Assembly (NCBI GenBank): GCA_026545765.1
Contig: CM048840.1
Location: 7,041,765 to 7,105,764, forward strand
Direction: 5' to 3'
DNA from: Plantago major
Taxonomy: Eukaryota; Streptophyta; Magnoliopsida; Lamiales; Plantaginaceae
Length of the DNA stretch: 64,000 nt
Under the pieces are notes generated by a model. The model was not told the origin of the DNA and did no database searches. It saw only the letters and a list, made by a program, of their open reading frames with translations. The stretch's first letter is position 1, and each line of letters opens with the position of its first letter. The position numbers were made by a program, and so were the translations under genes. Of the stretch, positions 57,598-64,000 are shown piece by piece.

Positions 57598-57935
57598 TCT
57601 GTCCGTTATGAAACTACGGGCGGACACGTATCCGTCGGCCCAGAGTCGATCCGTCGCCACATGTGGCGACGGATAGGTATCCGTCGCTATAAAGCGACGG
57701 ATAATCTATCCGTCGCCCAGTTTTTAAAAAAAAAAAAATTTCCTTTTTTTTTTTTATCAAAGTCAAACTTGGGCGACGGATAATAATTATCCGTCGCCCA
57801 ATTTAGCGACGGATACGTTATCCGTCGCCAATAAGCGACGGATAACAATTATCCGTCGCCAATTGGGGCGACGGATAGATTCCGTCGCCCCAATAAGCGA
57901 TCCGTCGTTATGAATCCGTCGCCCCATAACGTCGT
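57598..57935. repeat. CACTA-1 right subterminal repeats
   Basis: GCGACGGATA and its complement, often as hairpins with short AT centres (for example near 57770-57800 and 57835-57860). Mirrors the left subterminal array. Confidence 0.88.
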
Positions 57936-58437
57936 TTTTTCCAGCTTTTCTTGTAGTGAACATATTTAGTAAAAACTAAACAATATTTATTACAAACTAG
58001 ACGATATCCTTTAAAAACTAGAAAAATATATGCTGAGCTATAGAATTCCTAGACAATATTCTGTAAAAACATTAAACAAATAATAAAAATTGTTCTACAG
58101 TTCAAAAACACTATTTTTTCTTTGATTGCTTTAGTTTCTTCAGGGCATTCCTCTTCAAATCATCCAATGCAACATCTTCAAAATCATTAGCAGCAACACG
58201 TCTCTTAGATCCTTGGGAAGCTTTTGCATCAACAACTTTTTTTGCTTCTAGCTTTTTCAACTTTTCTTTCTCCTTCATTTGCTTTATTGCATCTTCTTTG
58301 TTAAATGATGCAACTTTCATCAAAATATCAGATCTCAAACCATTTGCGTCAGCAAGAATAAGAGCTGGGCAAATTTCAACACGAAGGAATTTCCGACGAT
58401 TCACCTAATACACAAAACTAAAACAATTAAAACACAA

Positions 58438-59205
58438 CCTGGAAAAGTGTGATCTGTGGGGATGGTACAAAGGCACAAACAAACAAAAAAAGATTAACAA
58501 CAAAGCATTAAAAAGTATGATCTGTGGGGATGGAACAAAGGCATGAAAAGTGTGAACTGTCAAACAAACAAGCAAATGATTTTAGTTTAAAAACTAAACA
58601 GGTATTAAAACTAAACAATTTCAATAAAAAACTAAACAATTTCAAGAAAAAACTACAGACTTAGGGAAACTAGTACGTACTTGCATTAGATCCTTACAAG
58701 GAAAAAAAGTTCCTTGGAACAGCTCCATATGCTTCATCAGAAAAACACCACAGTAAGAATTTCCAAGTCTACCAGTCCTATCAAGCTTGACAATTTGATT
58801 TTCAAAATTAGGAATAGAACTAGCAGCTGGATGACCAATACGGCGAAAGAAGGTCTCCATTTCACATCGTTGTTATATCAAAAAACAGAAGAAAAAATGT
58901 AAGCAACAAAGCAACCAAAAAAAACCCAGCCAACAACAAAAAGAAAGGGGAAAAAAAATTAATAACAAGATTTCCATAAGAACTTACCAATATAGTCATT
59001 AATTAATGTATACACTTCTCCTTCATCTTTAACTACCATATTATCAAGATATTGAATCTTCAAATTGTCACAATTAACAACACAACATGAAAAGTGTGAA
59101 TTGTGGGGATGGTACAAAGGCACAAAGAACTGCAAAACAAAAAAAAAAAAAAATTGACAACACAACATGAAAAGTGTGATCTGTGGGGATGGAACAAAGG
59201 AACAA
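58438..59205 (-). repeat. Four copies of a 40-base His-exon segment
   Basis: The segment with AAAGTGTGATCTGTGGGGAT and then GG-ACAAAGG occurs near 58443, 58512, 59092 and 59170. On the minus strand each encodes a version of PL-HPH-SHFSC. Only the 59092 copy joins a complete exon. Confidence 0.8.
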
Positions 59206-60394
59206 AATTAAATGATTGTACTTTAAAAACTAGACAAGTATTAAAACTAAACAATTTCTGGCAAAAACTAAACAATTTCTCAAGAATTTTTTTTAAAAAA
59301 TATACCATTCGCACAGTACAGAGAGAATTTCCAATGTCCCCAAGCTGATCCTCAACCCACACATCAAGAGAACCTTGTACTTCTTTCTTCAATTCATCTT
59401 CATCATAAGCCTCCTCTTCCTCTTCAGTATCAAAAATCCCAGCAAGATTGCACCAAGGTTTCTGTAAAATACATATAAATAATACATACATAAAACTTAA
59501 ACTAGACACAAACAAATATAAACTAAATAAAATCACATAAAAGGTAAAAAAAAAAAATACGTACAGAGGTTTGAAGTCCAAAACAAAATCTAGTCATATT
59601 ACCATTCATTTACCCTCCTCTGAAAATCATTCAACACAACTGACCAACAATCAATCACACTAAATGTAATGTAAACTCCAGGATACATGCTAAGGAGATC
59701 CTCAGCATTCAAGTAAAACTTTTCAGTCATATTCACAAACATTTCATCTGACCTGTAGAAAAAAGAAGTGGAAAAAAAGGATAAAATTATAATCAGTAAG
59801 CTAAAACCATAAAACTAGACAATAAAACCAGAAAACTATACAATAAAACCCTAAAACTAGACAATAACAATAAATACTTACTCCGGGGCTTGTTCACTTT
59901 GAAAGAAGCAATAATCAACCACTTCTTTTGCAACCTGATTCATTCCCTTGCAAAGGAATCCCAATTTCTTCATATTACTTGACACATATTTAACATCCAC
60001 TTGTGGTGGCCCAATGTCCAAAGAGCACCAACCACGTTCATCACGATAAACTACAACATCTTCTGTTTCATCCTCATCATCTTCATTCTCACCATCCTCT
60101 ACATTAGCATCATTCTCCTCCTCTTGTACAATACCATCCTCAACATCTTCCTCTTGATTTCTGCCATCCACAACATCATTCACCTCCTCTTGTACAATAC
60201 CATCCTCAAAATCTTCCTCATGATTTCTGCCATCCACAACATCATCATCAACATCATCCTCCTTCTCTTGTACAACATCATCATGCTCTTCTTCAGCACT
60301 ACTAGCATAAGCTTCCTCTTCTTCAGCATTTCTCCCATTATCATCCTGATGTCTAAAAGCATCATCATCATTATCACTGAGGTTCAATACAGGC

Positions 60395-60870
60395 TCAGTT
60401 GGGGGATTAGACCTGCCACGCTAAAAAAGGATAAAATTCTAATCAGTAAGCTAAAACTAGACAATAAAATCATAAAACTAGACAATAAAAGCATAAAACT
60501 AGATAATATATATTAAAAACTATACAATAAAAGCATAAAACTATACAATAAAAGCATAAAACTAGACAATAAAAACTATAAAACTAGACAATGACAATAA
60601 AAACTTACATCAGGACTCACAGCTACATTATCCCTGGCAAAATCATCATTATCACTGAGGTTCAATACAGGCTCAGTTGGGGGATTAGACCTGCCACGCT
60701 AAAAAAGGATAAAATTCTAATCAGTAAGCTAAAACTACACAATAAAATCATAAAACTAGACAATAAAAGCATAAAACTAGACAATATATATTAAAAACTA
60801 TACAATAAAAGCATAAAACTATACAATAAAAGCATAAAACTAGACAATAACAATATAAACTTACATCAGG
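60395..60870 (-). repeat. Tandem duplication with a repeated exon in the ULP1-like gene
   Basis: A unit of about 245 bp is repeated (60400-60640 and 60645-60885). It includes an exon encoding RGRSNPPTEPVLNLSDNDD followed by ARDNVA-SPD, and introns full of AAAACTAGACAATAAAA. Confidence 0.85.
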
Positions 60871-60974
60871 ACTCGCAGCTACATTATCCCTGGCAACTTG
60901 GGAAGATCTTATAGCATCAAACATATAAGTAATATTTTGATTTGCTTCAGCTTGAGACACTACAAGAAAAGTCG

Positions 60975-61232
60975 GTTTTAGGGACGGATATTATCCGTCC
61001 CTAATTTAGGGACGAATCGGCGAGTTTAGGGACGGATAGGCCTATCCTGGCTAAATCATAATTAGGGACGGATTACATAATCCGTCTAATCCGTCTTAAT
61101 TAGGGATTTTTTTATCCGCCCTAAAAGCAAATGACACGGAAACAAAAAAAAAAAAAATTTTAGGGACGGATATCTATCCGTCCCGAATTGTAGAGACGGC
61201 TTAGGGGCGGATAAATATCCGTCCCTAAAAGT
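60975..61232. repeat. CACTA-2 left subterminal repeats
   Basis: Direct and inverted copies of TAGGGACGGATA / TATCCGTCCCTAA. Confidence 0.88.
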
Positions 61233-62108
61233 CGGTGTTCATAACAGAACACGGGCAGATTCTTCTTAATTTCTTCCTTTCTTCTTCTTTCTTCCTTTCT
61301 TTCCCCCAATTCTTCCCAAACGTTTTCCGGCCAAATCTCGACGATTCTGGCCAATCTTGGTCTCGTTTCGAAGCTCGTCGGACAAGGAGCTCGGATTGTG
61401 CATCAATTTCAACTTTCATCCGTTATTTTCCCCGGAATTGAAGGTATTTTGGCAAAAACCCTTACTTTTTAAAATTTGGGGATTTTATGAATTTGGACTA
61501 GTTTGATCAATTGTATGTTTATAGGAAGTATGTAGTAGATAATTTAGCTTATATTACGTATTGAGTTAGTTTTGAGATGTGCAATTGATATGTTTATTGT
61601 GAAATTGGATTGCTAGTATGATGTTACTATGATTGTAAGTGTGTAGAGTATTTACTTAGCTATTTTCGTATACGTACTAGGATTATGAAGATTTAATTGT
61701 GTGTTTGGAGACAATTTGGTGATTTTGGTGATTTTAATATAATTTTGGAGTATTAACATAAAAACAATCAATAATATTTTCATCTACAATTTGTAATGTT
61801 AATAGATATATGGAAGTTTAAATACTATAAAATTGAATTGTAATCGTAAAATGCATGTAATTCATTACCAATTGTTACCGTATCATAATTAAAAATGTAA
61901 TTGTAATTGTAACGAAACTAAATACGTAATGGTATAAATGTTATAACTACCAGTGGGATTGAATTGTAATCGTAAAATGCATGTAATTCATTACCAATTG
62001 TTACCGTATCATAATTAAAAATGTAATTGTAATTGTAATGAAACTAAATACGTAATTGTATAAATGTTATAGATCTAATAAATTGAGACGCAGGTTAATT
62101 GTTGAATT
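61233..62108. other. CACTA-2 leader region
   Basis: A CT-rich leader (61255-61320) is followed by an AT-rich stretch. A 126-bp tandem duplication lies at about 61832-62072 (ATTGAATTGTAATCGTAAAA at 61832 and 61958). The first exon starts just after. Confidence 0.7.
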
Positions 62109-63535
62109 ATGAATCCCGATCGTTCATGGATGTACCGTCGCACTGTTAATGGCAGAATTCAATCTAGTTTTGTGGAAGGGGTTGAAGCCTTCATTGCTTT
62201 TGCACTTACACAGACTACTTGTTTGAGTCGGGGGATGATGAAGTGCCCTTGCAATGCGAATAAATGTAGGAATAGACAATTTTTGCCTCCTAGAACGGTA
62301 GTATCCATTCGAGAGGTGTGTAATATATGAAGACAATCATTCAATTCAAATGTCTGAATTTTCCAAAGTCACATTATATTACCCAAAAGTATATGCATTG
62401 CAGGTACTTGGGAAAATTGAAGAGGTATGTCAGCAACCAAGGTAGGCCTGAGGGATCGATGGCCAATGCATACGTGCGAGAGGAAGCTGCAACCTTCTGC
62501 TCCTATTACTTTGGAGACCACGTTCCCACAAAGGCATCTAGGCCGTCTCGAAACGCAGACACATTCGAAGTTCAAGAGGATGATGATGATGCTATTTCTG
62601 TTTTTAGGGTCTCAGGGAGACCTATGGGGAAGAAAAATACATCATGGCTGAATGATAGGGAAATGTTGGCGACCAAGATTATGTCCTCTCGAACTGTACT
62701 GAAGTTGATGAATTTATGGTGAAATTTGCTGGGTGAGTAGCTTTCTTACTAGGGGCTTCATGAATTTGAATATCTAACTACTAGTTAACTAATCATGCAT
62801 ACCAATCGTGTCCACAGGGAGTTCAAAGAGCGTTGCCTGGAGAAGAATCCAATATTGACAGATGATGAGATTGAGTCACAACTTGAAGCGAAATTGGAAA
62901 CAGAATTCCCACCTTGGTTCAAGGAGTATGTCCGAGATCCTATCAACAACATCACATCTCCTTACTTAGTAGCTCTAGCGGAGGGACCAAACGAAGGTCT
63001 CCACATTCTCCTCGTACAGAGTCAATGGTCTTAGGTTCGACACGGTTGAATCTAACACGAGCAAGGCCACAAGCAATTCAGGGGTGTGTGTTAGTGGGCA
63101 AGATCTATCTGATTTGTATGATTTCTACGGGAAGTTGAAGCGAATCGTGCGGCTTGAATATTCCGGTTTGCCTTTGAAAAGAACCTTTCATTTGATGTTG
63201 GTGGTATGATCCTACTCCAACCGGTACGAGGAAGCACGAAGCGGTATGAGATGGTTGACATTAACCATAGGAGGAGGTACCGTAATGCTGAACCGTTTAT
63301 CTTGGCTACTCAAGCACGCCAAGTGGTATTCATTGAATATCCAGAGCACGAAGCGTGACAAGGCGCGGTGGTTGGGCTGCGATACATATCTGGGCCCGCT
63401 CGAGTAGAAATGCGTTAAGAAGGACGACTCGATTACCAACTCGTACCAAGAAGAGGTTGTTGATGAAACAAATGAAATGTTGTACATGCTCTGATGAGTA
63501 CATTGATCCGCATGAAGACCAATATGTGACTTAAC
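62109..63535 (+). pseudogene. CACTA-2 transposase, internally deleted
   Basis: Exon 1 (62109-62330): MNPDRSWMYRRTVNGRIQSS, then FVEGVEAFIAFA and KCPCNANKCRN, the transposase-associated zinc domain. The sequence then jumps to the C-terminal domains: RYLGKLKRYVSNQGRPEGSM with VREEAATFCSYYFGDHVPT (62400-62560, DUF4218-like). Next REFKERCLEKNPILTDDEIE and FPPWFKEYV. DUF4216-like: LRFDTVESNTSKATSNSGVC, YDFYGKLKRIVRLEYSG, then RRRYRNAEPFILATQARQVV (63253-63330). The TNP2 catalytic core between exon 1 and DUF4218 is missing. Frameshifts occur near 62700, 63190 and 63360. Confidence 0.82.
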
Positions 63536-63691
63536 CACAGGCGGCGAGGGCGAGGGTATGTGTATCTTGGTGGTTCTTGATTACAACTTGTTACTACAAC
63601 TTGTTATATATGCTTTATTAAGTGTCTATTATATATGTTTTACCTGCCAATTCATCTCGTCTTTCTTACTAACACTTGTATGAATTTGCAG

Positions 63692-63936
63692 ATGCCGAGG
63701 CATAGGAGGTCCACATACCATCCACCGGCCATTAGTGGTACTAGTGGTGGTCCTGATGCGGGTAGCCCTTCGGGGGGCTATGACATTGGCGGGAGTTCAC
63801 ATCAGTGCACGAGACTCCCAGCTCAGCGTGGGGCGTCACCCATGTTTGCCGACTTATCCTCCGACGGTGTCCCTACACCGCTCGACACCGGTGCTAGTTG
63901 GAATGGGAAGCCGGTTTTGTTCCCGAACGGGAAGAA
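63692..63936 (+). CDS. CACTA-2 second gene, first exon (partial)
   Basis: Starts MPRHRRSTYHPPAISGTSGG right after a TTTGCAG acceptor-like site and runs to a GTAAGT donor at 63937. It ends WNGKPVLFPNGKK, which resembles the entry into the TnpA/plant-transposase domain of CACTA second genes. Gly/Ser/Pro-rich N-terminus. The rest lies outside the window, so intactness is unknown. Confidence 0.5.
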
Positions 63937-64000
63937 GTAAGTATTATGCATTTGTAGAACATAACTTCAGATAATTACTAAATGTTACATGAATATACTA

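Larger units (their letters stand above)
51454..57958 (-). mobile_element. CACTA (En/Spm-type) transposon 1, 6.5 kb
   Basis: The left end is CACTACAAAAAATCTGGCC and the right end, reversed, is CACTACAAGAAAAGCTGGA. It is flanked by AAC (51451-51453 and 57959-57961), the 3-bp CACTA duplication. Both ends carry dense inverted repeats of the motif GCGACGGAT/ATCCGTCGC. It encodes a decayed TNP2-type transposase on the minus strand and a second gene relic. Confidence 0.93.
36098..60957 (+). mobile_element. Large MULE with transposase and ULP1-like gene, heavily nested
   Basis: The left boundary is set by loss of similarity to copy A after AAAACACAA (the presumed 9-bp target side); the sequence then reads GAGTCCGTTTTGCG. 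Coding content is a FAR1/MULE transposase (plus) and a ULP1-like protease gene (minus), facing each other and separated by a minisatellite. MULEs carrying ULP1-like genes are known in plants (Kaonashi type). The right end is not visible: a CACTA element interrupts the ULP1-like gene at 60958 and runs out of the window. Removing the nested elements, the MULE here spans about 7.4 kb. Confidence 0.75.
58111..60957 (-). pseudogene. ULP1-like cysteine protease gene of the MULE, 5'-truncated
   Basis: C48 peptidases (ULP1) cut SUMO. Approximate exons: to 60870, 60697-60635, 60411-59881, 59755-59615, 59461-59309, 59130-58986, 58858-58680, 58407-58111. The N-terminal part is highly acidic (EEEEAYASSAEEEHDDVVQE). 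Then VNMTEKFYLNAEDLLSMYPG and VIDCWSVVLNDFQRR, the usual pre-domain. A His-rich exon reads FVPLYHPHNSHFSCCVVN with YLDNMVV. The Cys exon reads GNSYCGVFLMKHMELFQG. The tail is Lys-rich (ALKKLKQSKKK). The frame stays open through most exons. The first exons are cut off by CACTA-2 at 60958, so it is broken here. Confidence 0.75.
60958..64000 (+). mobile_element. CACTA transposon 2, left part (runs past window end)
   Basis: Starts CACTACAAGAAAAGTCGG at 60958. The subterminal region (60975-61230) has many TAGGGACGGAT/ATCCGTCCCTA repeats. It encodes plus-strand transposase pieces. Its subterminal motif differs from that of CACTA-1, so it is a different family. The right end is outside the window. 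Confidence 0.9.

Noticed and set aside
57598-57935. Cluster of rho-independent-like hairpins
   Set aside because: The repeated GACGGAT palindromes lie at a CACTA terminus and are mirrored at the other end, so they are transposase-binding subterminal repeats.
60001-60516. 171-aa plus-strand ORF rich in Ile/Leu
   Set aside because: It is the antisense of the acidic Asp/Glu-rich exon of the ULP1-like gene; GAT/GAA codons read as ATC/TTC.

Overview
This window is nuclear DNA from a flowering plant. The evidence is GT-AG introns in every intact gene, AT-rich intergenic DNA, a plant alpha-Aurora kinase, an oleosin, a plant F-box relic, and many plant-type transposons (Helitron, Stowaway, Tourist, hAT, CACTA, MULE, Ty3/gypsy). 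I read it as a eudicot. I cannot place the family from sequence alone.

Layout. (1) 214-2764, minus strand: an intact nine-exon Aurora kinase gene (292 aa) with a TATA box and an AACGG M-phase motif upstream. (2) 3093-3343: a Stowaway-like MITE. (3) 3970-11635: a full-length but mutated Helitron with TC 5' end, Rep/PIF1-helicase relic and a 3' hairpin followed by CTAG. It carries extra divergent pieces of its own coding region at both ends. (4) 12147-12323: a tRNA-derived SINE with target duplication. (5) 12797-13694: a broken F-box gene followed by three hairpins. (6) 15135-18640: a partial copy of the gene at 21652-27688. That gene, minus strand, is an intact eight-exon FHA-domain protein of the MCRS1/EMB1967 type (800 aa). 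The partial copy keeps the five FHA-end exons but lacks exons 1-2 and most of exon 3. (7) 29049-29423: an intact oleosin gene, minus strand. (8) 31038-32492, minus strand: an intact five-exon gene for a 200-aa protein with a signal peptide and a C-terminal membrane segment.

From 32590 onward the window is a nest of transposons. A third fragment of the FHA locus (32590-32789 and 35798-36097) is split by a 3-kb solo LTR. A large MULE starts at about 36098 and continues to at least 60957. It has a FAR1/MULE transposase gene on the plus strand and a ULP1-protease-like gene on the minus strand. Three younger elements sit inside it: a 10.9-kb Ty3/gypsy retrotransposon (36664-47609) in intron 1 of the transposase, a 6.5-kb CACTA element (51454-57958) in a minisatellite, and a second CACTA element (60958 to the window end) in the ULP1-like gene. 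The retrotransposon has gag and protease, has lost reverse transcriptase and RNase H, and carries antisense genes with their own TATA boxes.

Four protein genes look intact: Aurora, FHA/MCRS1-like, oleosin and the membrane protein. All transposon proteins I could read are broken. Exon limits of the intact genes were set by splice sites and checked for phase: each gene sums to a whole number of codons.
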